A DNA stretch of 64,000 nucleotides from Odontesthes bonariensis (taxonomy: Eukaryota; Chordata; Actinopteri; Atheriniformes; Atherinopsidae), in contig NC_134526.1 of NCBI RefSeq assembly GCF_027942865.1, forward strand, positions 19,635,784 through 19,699,783, in the 5' to 3' direction. Shown here piece after piece: positions 1 to 24,128 of this stretch. Position 1 is the first letter of the stretch. Every line of letters begins with the position of its first letter. Under the pieces are notes generated by a model, which did not search any database, had not been told where the DNA came from, and saw nothing but the letters and a program-made list of their open reading frames with translations. The position numbers and the translations under genes were made by a program.

Positions 1-14340
<14,340 letters not shown>

Positions 14341-14996
14341 AGAAGAAAAGATCTCGGTGAGAGTTCAAAACCACAGCAGGATTCAATTCTTGAGGAATTC
14401 TTTTTTTTTGTATAAAACGGCCTCAGTCCCCTTTTATCATTCATTTTTTCACCACATTCGTGTTTTACCACCATTGTATATCTGGTTTATCAGTCATGGA
14501 AGTGCTTTATTTTGATTCGCTGCACTGATATAGTGATCTGCCAAATGTTATTCCTACTTATTTGTCCAATCTTCTATATCATTAGGACCGGTGCCTTATG
14601 AAGGGTAGGAAATTGACAACAAATGAAATGAAATAAGTGTGAAGGAAGAACGGGTAAAGGGAAAGGCTAAAGGGAAACTGATTTTATTCTGATTTATTCT
14701 GAGTCGTTATGAGACCAAAAGATTAGAGAGCATGGCAATACTTTATTTGTAACAAAGTTACTGTCATTACTATATATATATATATATAGAGAGAGAGCAC
14801 ATGCTGAATGTTTCTCTTTCATTTTTTCTAAGAGGCTCTTCTTGTGTTTTGAAAAGTGTCACAGTGAAAGGGAAGAATGCTTTATTTTCAATCATGAGAA
14901 AAAGTTTTGAAACCAGCTGTCCTTTCCTTGTTCTCACAGTGTGTAACACATTCACACAAACTGAATGTAAATATCTGACATAACATTGGCTGAGGT

Positions 14997-14998
<2 letters not shown>

Positions 14999-15039
<41 letters not shown>
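14999..15039. repeat. (TA)n microsatellite
   Basis: About 20 TA units lie in the probable 3' UTR of sez6l2. Confidence 0.95.
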
Positions 15040-15045
<6 letters not shown>

Positions 15046-15649
15046 CTTGGTTATGTATATATATATAAGCCTCAAACATATATACACTTATACGTGGTGG
15101 CGGGAGGTTATATATTTTCAATATGTCGGTATAATGAAAATTCAGTGCCAAAATATAATGTTAAATAATTCAATGTCCTTAAGTGTTTCATCTGTTGTTG
15201 AACTAGTGTTTACAAAGGCCGTGCTCATTTTATTCTTTGCCGTTTATGCAGTCATCACCCAATGTCACACCACACACTGTATTAGAAAAGGTGAGGACAT
15301 GAATGTCATTGCGCTTCGAGCATGCACTGATTGTAAATTATATTGCTTATGCTCAATCTCTCCATTGTCATTATAGTTACAGACAGTCATCATTGTTATC
15401 AAAAAAATTGATGTTGTATGCACTATGTTGATGAAAAATTTCAAATCAGGCTGCTTGCTGTGATGCATTATGTATTTATTTATAAATGATTGTTTGAAAA
15501 GTGAATGTTATATCATTCACTGAGCCAAATGAGGGATTCTGGAGACTGTTGCTTTGTAGACTTAATTCTTCTCTTACCATCAGTAGCATTTATTTGCGTC
15601 ATATATAAATACACTCTTTTGAAGGCAGTGAATTATTTGCTGAACTGGA

Positions 15650-15655
15650 AATAAA
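15650..15655 (+). other. Poly(A) signal, probable sez6l2 3' end
   Basis: AATAAA lies 1.3 kb after the sez6l2 stop codon and is followed by a T/G-rich stretch. It is the first well-placed canonical signal I saw downstream of the gene. Use is inferred. Confidence 0.45.
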
Positions 15656-16188
15656 GTCTCTGTTGAATGGTATAAAGCTTGTGGAAATGTGCTTTTATTT
15701 TCCAAATAGCTAATTAAATCTACATTTGTACATACATATGTGTATATATATGTGTATATAAAAAACATACAATCAGATTTAATAAATAGTTGACTCCCCC
15801 AAAAGAGATAACATTACAATGGGAAAGTAATGTCACACATATTATTGAAACACTATTCTGGGTTTCAAAATAGAAATCCACCTTTTAGATGTGATCATCA
15901 TTTTTACTGCTGCCATAGTCAATATTTCTGTTAACCTCTCTTTAGTTTGCTTTACTTTGGATGTTTTCACTGAAAACATGAGTCTGTTGTCAAAAAAAAC
16001 GTTACCACTTTGACATGAAAACAGTTGCTTTTATCATAAATATAAATATCACAATATGTGGGAAAAGAGAAACATTGTGCTTTTAGCTGCTTAAAAGTTT
16101 TCTACTATCAGATTCTTGATAAGTCATTCTTTACGGAGTCAAATAAAACGAGAGACTTTGATTGTAATGGGGCAGTTTCTCGTTGTAA

Positions 16189-16202
16189 CCACAAGAGGGC
16201 AG
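16189..16202 (+). promoter_or_regulatory. Candidate CTCF-binding core between sez6l2 and kctd13
   Basis: CCACAAGAGGGCAG matches the familiar CTCF core (CCASYAGRKGGCRS) at all but one position. It lies about 540 bp after the sez6l2 poly(A) signal and 2.6 kb before the kctd13 ATG, where an insulator or promoter-proximal site would be plausible. Function is inferred from the motif alone. Confidence 0.35.
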
Positions 16203-17598
16203 TGGAAATCTAAATAATCAGATGCACTATAAGCCATCAAAAGTACTTCAACGTCTGGTTAAGCATTCCACAACTGATGTCAGTGTTCTGTCTTCTATAT
16301 ATCTTCTGTTTCTCAATACATGGACGTTGACAAAGTATGAAAACTGCCAGAAAGCCAAACACTAAAATACATTTATTATTATGTGGCGTTGGCATTTGTA
16401 GTACTTTCCAAAGGGGAGCACACTCACATAGAAAGTAAACGTAGAAGAAGAAAGCAGCGGAAGAAGATTCTCTGGTTTCGTTTCCGAGTGACCTATTTAG
16501 CTTCTGACATTAGCATACGTTAATAATCAGGTTTTGAAACAATGGAATTAGCTGTTTTTGATGTTGGAGTTAAGGTGCTTTGATGGGTACAGTCAAACTT
16601 TTCGCCATCATACAAGCGATACATAGCAAATGAGAATTTTTAACCTAAAGCGTACACAAATAGAATAGTTGTAGTTAGCCACTTTGATTTAGCTAGGCTG
16701 TTGCGGTTAAAATGAGCTGCCTGCCGATAGTTGCGTTTTAAATTAATTTCTTATTCGAACAGTTTGTGGTAGCTGATTGTCAGTTGCTAGCTTATTAATG
16801 CTACATATTTAGCTATCTTAGCAAGGTTCTCTCTAATCGCACCCTTGGATGTTCAGTGCGGTAAGTACATTTGATTCAAGCTAGCTTAGTATTATAAGCT
16901 TGATATCCTCGCATAATTACCTCTGCTTTCAGTTAGTACTATAATGTATGCTATATCCTGTTACTGTTGATGTTATATGTTTTCTGTTTTATTACCCGGC
17001 TGTCCATAACAGTGTTCAGTCAGCTGACAGTCAGACTACTTATTATGTTACATTAAACAACGGGGGCTGTTTTGAGCTAATGTTTTATAGCTTAAATAAT
17101 TACATAAGATAACTTCTTGATCTTCTTGTTTTGTCTAAATGGAAGTGGATGAAATCAAAGTTGTAGATTAAAGTTGGGGTGTGGCGTGGCGTGGCTGAAG
17201 GGTTGAATTGATCTAAAAAAATATGGGCAAATCCCGGAAGAAGTTGCTCAATGGGTCTGACAGGGGGAAAAAGGCCATATTTATTTTATATTCGTCAGTT
17301 TACACATAATGGACACCTTTCAGTTCATCAAAGTATATGTTTTCAGAACAATTTAGAGATTCTGGGTCAGTATTAAATGCAAGTGTTGTATTATGATTAT
17401 GCTTGCGTCTGTAACTTTTTGCAGTTGAAATTGTTCATGATGTATAGCTGCCACTAGTACAAACACTCATTTCCTTGGAGGACAGGTGACCGATCAATGG
17501 GGAATATGTGTGTGTGTGTATATATATGTATATGTATGTATATATATATATATATAAAGCATCTTATTAAGGTGTTATTTTACCACGCGTTGTCTTAA

Positions 17599-18308
17599 AG
17601 GGGAACTCCGGGGCATTTGAAGCGCGTTTCCATTGCTAGAGGTTGTCAAATACTGATAGTAGGACACAGAGAGGTGCAAATCTGCGCTCCCTGTGTGGAG
17701 ATCGCGCTGTTCGCACAGCTTGTCATGCGAGGCTAATACGTGGTGGCTAAGGGGCAAGAGCTAAACCTTCCACGCAAAACAACAACTTGCACACAGCAGA
17801 AACGTCACACCACTTTATAAACCATCCGACAATAAAGTCACAAGCCTTACCATCAAAACCAAATGCATGGTTCTCACATTACTGGCATGGGGACGTTACA
17901 AAACAACTTTATAAACAGCATGTAACTCACCGGCTGGTTGTAGGCTCGCGCATGTGAAAGCCCAAAAGAGTCGATGGACGATAATCACATATACAAAACA
18001 ATTATTTTCTCTAGAAAAACTGCGTTCAAGTATTTAAAACATTACAACAATACATGCCCAGTAATATTCCTTTATTGTCGGATGGTTTATAAAGTGGTGT
18101 GACGTTTCTGCTGTGTGCAAGTTGTTGTTTTACGTGGAAGGGTTAGCACTTGCCCCTTAGCCACCACGTATTAGCCTCGCATGACAGGGTGTCCGAACAG
18201 CGCGATCTCCACACAGGGAGCGCAGATTTGCACCTCTCTGTGTCCTACTATCAGTATTTGACAACCTCTAGCAATGGAAACGCGCTTCAAATGCCCCGGA
18301 GTTCCCCT
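17599..18308. mobile_element. Long-hairpin MITE 1, TTAA target site
   Basis: TTAA at 17595-17598 and at 18309-18312 flanks a 710-bp sequence starting AGGGGAACTCCGG and ending with its reverse complement. The arms 17599-17837 and 18070-18308 (239 bp each) are near-perfect inverted copies with a few differences, for example around 17710-17722. The loop of about 230 bp has no open frame. TTAA duplication fits Kolobok or piggyBac elements; the AGG terminus fits non-autonomous fish Kolobok elements better, as I recall, because piggyBac ends usually begin CCC. It lies between the probable kctd13 promoter and the start-codon exon. Confidence 0.85.
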
Positions 18309-18764
18309 TTAAGAAGGTGATGTTGTTGTCCTGGAAGAGACCACTCGCAAAGAATAGAAATGTGTCCACTCAGGATAAAGGGGATCCTTTGAGAACAGCG
18401 TTGTGTTTAGTCGCTCCTTCCTCTCTGGGGTAAAATGGACCCAAACTAATCTGGCAAAATTCCCCTCACAGTATGATAGCCACCACATCCCCCTAACAAG
18501 TCATTGGTTAAGGTTTCTCCTTTAATTTCTTGCTTGCCTGTGTATAACAAGAGAGTACTTAAAATTCAGAAATAATTTACTCCAGTAGACAGGGTTTTTA
18601 TACATGGTTTAGTCCGTGCGAATGAAGGTCCATGTTCAATTTAAATAGATTTTCCATCATTATTTGCATTGATAATCACACATTTCATTCTCTTGTCCAA
18701 TATTTACAGTAAACAAGCAACTATCTTCTTCTGCATTACAGTCAGGAAGTGACTCCACAGCTCC

Positions 18765-21654
18765 ATGTCTGCTGAGGCTTCAGTTGGCAGTGATGCTGCC
18801 GACTCTGCCCAGTCAGCTGTTCCCCAGCCTGCGTACCACAGCACAGACGAGCATAGAAATCCGGGTCTGCTGGGGAGCAAGTATGTCAAGTTAAATGTGG
18901 GTGGCTCACTGCATTATACAACTGTCCAGACATTAAGTAAGGAAGACAGCCTGCTGCGAAGAATATGCAATGGAGAGACAGATGTTACCATGGACTCCGA
19001 AGGTGAGTAGATGTGTCACTCACAAATTAATGAAGACGGTCGGAAATTAAAGCAGACAATATATCGATTAATTTCACATTGTATGTATTTGCTATTACAA
19101 AAAAATATTTTTGGCTTTATATTAGTTGCTTTTATTTAATCACACAAGGGATTCTTTAAAGTGTTAGTTCGCCATTTTGCACATTAAGCCCTGTTTGGGG
19201 GTATTCTGAGATGAGTTAGAGATGTTCTGATCACAATTTGGACATTTGGTGCTGAACGGAGCATTTAGGTATCCACTGCTGCAGCCCCCCCACCTTTGCA
19301 TTGAGTCAATGACCACTCAAGCAAACAATCATAAAACGGCATTAAACTTTCGTTTGCAGAGACATGAAACTCACCGTGTGGTCTGTGGTGGACAGCGATA
19401 CGTTGGCTCGAAAATCACCGCGAAATACGCTTCCAGAGAAGTTATATTACCATTATTGTCCGTCTTCATTGATTTGTATTGGTTTGACTAGTATTACTCC
19501 GCGCGCTGTATGTCGCTGGATGTGTTGCTGCTGCTATTCAACGGTGTCCGGAAAAATAGGTCCACCAAATGCTAAAACAACTGTTAGAAGGCACATTTCG
19601 CTGCGATTTTCGGGTCAATTTATCGCTGTCCACCACTGACCACATGGTGAGTTCCATGTCTTTTCAAACAAAAGTTTAATGCCATTTTATGATTGTTTGC
19701 TTGAGTGGTCATTGACTCAATGCAAAGGTGGGGGGGCTGCAGCAGTGGATACCTAAATGCTCCGTTCAGCACCAAATGTCCAAATTGTGATCAGAACATC
19801 TATAATTCACCCCAGACTACCTAAAAACAGGGCTTAATGTGCAAAATCGCGAACTAACCCTTTAACAAGTCATTTATATATTTTTGTAATTCTTATCTCT
19901 ATACGCCCGGAGCTGCATTGGCCTTCTGAACTTTGTGTTAGTACGGGCGTGTTTCCCATTGCCCAAAACCTTTTGACCTGGCAACAAAGAGTTTTCAGGT
20001 TAAGAATAATCATTTTGGCACGCAGGCAATCCCTCATTTTACTGGTAGTTGTATTTATTGCTCTACATCCATGCCTATACGATCTGCGTGTAACTGCTTT
20101 GTCATTCTCACACAACGTAAGAAAGAAAAAGACAAAATGATTTTGAAGATTCAGAGAGCGTTAGTGACTGAGAAAAATGTTACTGCCATTCCAGGTTGGG
20201 TGGTTTTGGATAGATGTGGCCGACATTTTGCACTGGTTTTGAACTTCCTGCGAGACGGCTCTGTACCACTTCCAGAAGACCAGAGAGAGCTGGATGAGGT
20301 CTTAAAGGAGGCCCAGTACTATCAAGTACAGGGTCTGGTGCAGCACTGCCTCAGCGCCATGCAGGTAAACTGTTGATAGAAATATTTTGGACTTGGAAAA
20401 ACTCCTCTGTTACACAGGAATATTGTGTTGTTTTTTTTTTCTCAGCTCATCTTCTTTTTCCTCAAAATTCCAGAGAGCTCATTTGTACTAAAGAACTAAC
20501 AGTGTGATTACTGAATTATAGAATTGATATTTGAACGTATTGTTTTTTCCTTTTAGAAACAAAAGGATGTCTTTGAAAGTGTGTGCCGCATCCCGATGAT
20601 CACGTCAGCCAAAGAAGAGCAGAAGATGATTGCGACCTGTAGAAAGGTGAATTAAACTTGATCAAAATCAAATGGAGCGTTAACAAAGATTTGCGGCTGT
20701 AAACCCTTTGGAATGAAAGTAAAACATCTTCACTCACGCCCTCCTTCCCCCATCCCCTGCTTAAAGGAAGTGAAAGTTTTAAAGATGATCCAGACTCATG
20801 AATTATTCTCATTTATATCTGTTCCCTGCCCACAGCCGGTAGTAAAGCTGCAGAACAACAGAGGAAACAACAAATACTCTTATACGAGGTAAAAAGGCCA
20901 ACGGAGCATGTGTTGACCTGAACGTCACTTTTTAGCTTCATTTTATTGAGCTCTGTTGATGCAACGTGCTGATTAATCTACACGGCCTGTTATGACCTGT
21001 TCTGTCTCTCTTCTTCCTGCCAGTAACTCTGATGACAACCTGCTGAAGAACATCGAGCTGTTTGACAAACTAGTGCTTCGATTTAACGGCCGCGTCCTGT
21101 TCGTCAAAGACGTGCTCGGGGATGAGATCTGCTGTTGGTCTTTTTATGGTGAAGGCCGCAAGATTGCGGAAGTATGCTGCACTTCCATTGTCTATGCGAC
21201 GGAGAAGAAGCAGACCAAGGTAAGCGTCACGTGGCTGCCGAGAGGTGAAAAGGATTGTCTATCAATCTTGTTACAAAAAGTAATGTAAAAAGAAAAGAAA
21301 AAAACGTTCACAAAAGACGATTCGAAAACATTGATCTGTCATCCACATGAAATAAGTATTGCTCTGCTAACCACCAAAAATTGTTTTGTTTTTGGTTTTT
21401 TTTAGGTTGAGTTTCCCGAGGCTCGGATATTTGAAGAAACACTCAATATCCTCATCTATGAGAATAACAGGGGAGCTGGTCCTGGAGGCTTACACCTTTT
21501 AGATTCAAGAGGCTCAGGTTCGTCACTGGGAGCAGGCCAATCGGAGGAAGAGGGCGCCGTGGGAGGGGACAGACGCGTAAGACGGATCCACGTAAGGAGG
21601 CACATAATGCACGATGAAAGAGGGCCCGGTCAGCAGACTGTGTATAAAGACTGA
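18765..21654 (+). CDS. kctd13: KCTD13-like BTB adaptor of Cullin-3
   Basis: Substrate adaptor of the Cullin-3 ubiquitin ligase; KCTD13 and its paralogues KCTD10 and TNFAIP1 target RhoA, and KCTD13 is a studied gene of the human 16p11.2 copy-number region. Six coding exons: 18765-19002, 20195-20364, 20557-20646, 20836-20888, 21024-21219, 21406-21654; total 996 nt, 331 aa, close to the 329 I recall for human. The BTB/T1 domain spans roughly residues 40-135 ([24 protein letters not shown]). The very conserved core contains [20 protein letters not shown] and [20 protein letters not shown], and the end reads [15 protein letters not shown] then QQTVYKD. The start MSAEAS and this end point to KCTD13 rather than its paralogues, and so does the neighbouring sez6l2. 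A TTAA palindrome lies in intron 1. Residues just after KYVKLNVGG differ from the DTMLKAMFSGR seen in the mammalian paralogues. Confidence 0.93.
19160..19861. mobile_element. Long-hairpin MITE 2, TTAA target site, in kctd13 intron 1
   Basis: TTAA at 19156-19159 and 19862-19865 flanks a 702-bp palindrome. The ends read AGTGTTAGTTCGC on the left and the reverse complement of AGGGTTAGTTCGC on the right. Arms of about 270 bp (about 19160-19435 and 19585-19861) pair over most of their length and lose similarity toward the loop. The sequence is unrelated to MITE 1 apart from the termini. Arm divergence looks somewhat higher than in MITE 1 or MITE 3. No transposase is encoded. Confidence 0.82.
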
Positions 21655-22881
21655 TTATGTACAAAGAAGTGAGACACGGGAGAGTTCATTGTGTTCTTTG
21701 TTTGTTTGTTTGTTTTTTCTCGAGTACTTGCGGAATGAAAGGTGTTCTCGATTACAGCAATAGCTTGGTATTTACTTATTTCATGAAATGTCTTTAAACG
21801 CATCTGCAGAAATTTAGAGGTTGATGACTGATTTGTCGTTGAAGTTTGGAGATGTTTACAAGAAAACAATTTGCGTACACTGAGAAGGAAAACGCAAAAT
21901 CAGCTGTGACTGAAACTTTCAGAATTGTTATTTCAAACTTTAACGAACCTCCTGAAAGTTGATGAATGGTACTCGAAACCTAACTCAGACCCTGTAGATG
22001 GATTTTTGTTTTTCCCGGAGCAGGCTATCTGCCATTAATGTGGGTGTTAATGGTATGCACTGGCAGCTTCTTTTGTGTTTAACTCGTAGGAAACAGTGTC
22101 GGGTTAGTTTTTCTCTGTTGGAGGAAGAAGATGCTGCCGAACAGTCGGGGGACAGAGGTTGGTGAAGTGGAGCCTTGACATGTTAACACTGGAATAAAAC
22201 AGAAAAGCCATTTTTATTGAGGATGTCTATGAATGAGATTGTTGAGCCGCTCAGTTTTCTTTATTTAAGTTATTACAGCTGTTGCTTCGAGGTGTATGTT
22301 TTTTTTTTTTTCCTTTCTTTTTATTATCATTATTAATTTATGAATCTAATTTATTGTTTGGTATTTAACTTTTGTATTGAATCCAGTCTTTGTTGTTAAC
22401 TAGTGCTCAAGTGAGTTTTAATTCTGGAATGATGGGATGCACTCTACAGCACAAATAAGATTTTGAATTCACTCCTGTAAATGCATGAATCATGATATTA
22501 CATTTCAATTCAATATTTCAAGAGAAACTGTGACCACTTCTTCGACGTACGTTGTTCTGAGCCAGGATCTTTCACTTTTTTTTGTCGTCTTATACCAGAT
22601 CGCGGATTTTCGCTTAAACGAATTGGCCACACAGATGGTGTAACGGTAGTGTAGACTGGGTTGTATGTTTCTTTGCCTCAGGGAGAGGATACGTTATTTC
22701 CTTTCACCGGTGACTAGTGTAAACCTAAGCACTCTGAATTGTGAAATGGGTGAAAGAAAAAAAAAAAGTAGAAAAAAAACCACATTGAATGGGAGCAATA
22801 TGTAGTTCAAACCCTTCACCATGGAATACCTTGAAATATGCACTAATATAACTTCCGTCCGGTGGTCTTGGAAATGTTTTA

Positions 22882-22887
22882 AATAAA
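22882..22887 (+). other. Poly(A) signal, probable kctd13 3' end
   Basis: AATAAA lies 1.2 kb after the kctd13 stop codon and is followed by a T/G-rich stretch. An upstream AATAAA near 22193 could give a shorter 3' UTR. Confidence 0.5.
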
Positions 22888-23794
22888 TTGCTTATGAAAT
22901 TGAACTTCAGCGTCTTGGTCTCATTTTTGCTTTTGTTTCAGTGTTATAAAGCAATTGGCTGACGAACATGAATGCTGCATAAAACAAGTGAAGTAGCCTC
23001 TTGAAATTCTTGAAAAAGATTTGACGCCGACAAAGGCTGTTGATCGGACTACTGATGCACAGAGGCGTGTGAAGTAATAGGTTGCTCAGCGTTAAAGTAG
23101 CTTATTGAATAGAGCGAAACCTAAATTTGGCATCTCTGCACTCGAAGACATTGCACATCAAACATGACCGAGAGTTGTATTTAGACCAAGAGGCTAAATT
23201 AACATGACCAAAGGTGGCTCGATTTAATTTTTATTACACCTTTAGAAAATGGCTAAAGTTAGAAGCACAGACATTAGTACATTGTAAAGGTAAATTGATC
23301 TGACTAGTTGTAAATACTAAGCCAATATGATCTGCTGTTTGTCAAAGTAAGTTTCTCCCATGTTGTCCATTTATGAATGTATAAATAACGGCCTTTTTAT
23401 TCCTGCTTATTTATATAGACAATTAACCATGTAAGTTAATGCTTCTGCATTACGAGAGTACCTCGTGTCAACGTTATCCAAAAATGGTTCAATACAAACA
23501 GTGTTGCTGTGTTTCTGGTTCAGAATACATACAATTCGAAGGGTAATTTAAATATATGATAATGTTGAAAATGCTCAATATGTTATATTTGTTGTTTATG
23601 ACTTTGGACATTTTTAAAAGTGGTTTTTGCACATTTTGCTGCAGATTAAGGAGCAATGTGTTTAAAATTTGGAGATTTTTAAGTATTTAGACTAGATTAC
23701 ACTCTGTGATGATTTTGTCACTGACCTTTAAACCCAACACGAGCTGGTTGTGCTTACATTCCATAAAATAATTCAAACTCAAATGTGAAATTAC

Positions 23795-24035
23795 ATCAAA
23801 TCAAATCAAATTTATTTGTATAGCACATTTCATGTACAAAACAATTCAAAGTGCTTTACATAAAATAAAAGCATTGCAGCAGGGAGTGTAAGAAACATTA
23901 AAAATACATAAAAGAATATAAAGAGAAACAAATAAATCATTTACATGAATTTAAAAAACAAGCAAAATGATAAAAATACATAAAATGATAATAAATATAA
24001 AAATATGAATATAAAATATAAAAACAAACAATATT
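23795..24035 (-). mobile_element. LINE 3' tail fragment, same family as 7190-7766
   Basis: It begins with (ATCAA)n and then reads TTTATTTGTATAGCACATTT followed by AAAGTGCTTTACATAAAA, the same order of boxes as the tail at 7210-7275 and in the same orientation. The rest is A-rich sequence with no coding part left. The right boundary is approximate and runs up to the hirip3 promoter. Confidence 0.65.
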
Positions 24036-24057
24036 TTTTTAAGAGGGCGTGGCTGAG

Positions 24058-24074
24058 TTGCGTCACTTCCGGCC
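24058..24074 (+). promoter_or_regulatory. hirip3 core promoter: ATF/CRE-like plus ETS motif
   Basis: TTGCGTCACTTCCGGCC joins a CRE/ATF-like TGCGTCAC and an ETS-type ACTTCCGG, a pairing common at TATA-less housekeeping promoters. The hirip3 ATG is 55 bp further on, in GC-richer sequence than the flanks. Transcription start and factor binding are inferred. Confidence 0.5.
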
Positions 24075-24128
24075 GAGTTTCGCGGATTCTGTCCCCGCCA
24101 AAAAAAGAAAGCTGCACAGATTGCAGCG

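Larger units (their letters stand above)
14341..18764. other. sez6l2 3' UTR and kctd13 upstream region
   Basis: After the sez6l2 stop comes a likely 3' UTR with short TA tracts (about 14771-14789 and 14999-15039) up to a canonical AATAAA at 15650-15655. From there to the kctd13 ATG no conserved protein was found. The stretch contains a CTCF-like site (16189-16202), a TG/TA microsatellite (about 17508-17557) and a long TTAA-flanked palindrome (17599-18308). An AG at 18740-18741 just before the start-codon exon suggests that kctd13 has an upstream non-coding exon, which I cannot place. Confidence 0.5.
21655..24128. other. kctd13 3' UTR, LINE tail and hirip3 promoter
   Basis: The likely kctd13 3' UTR runs to AATAAA at 22882-22887; an earlier AATAAA occurs near 22193. 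Beyond it no coding content was seen. The segment 23795-24035 is the AT-rich end of a LINE copy, and the hirip3 promoter lies at about 24050-24128. Confidence 0.55.

Noticed and set aside
15656-18764. asphd1 between sez6l2 and kctd13, as in human
   Set aside because: No beta-hydroxylase-type exon with splice sites was found on either strand; the gap holds only non-coding sequence and a hairpin element.
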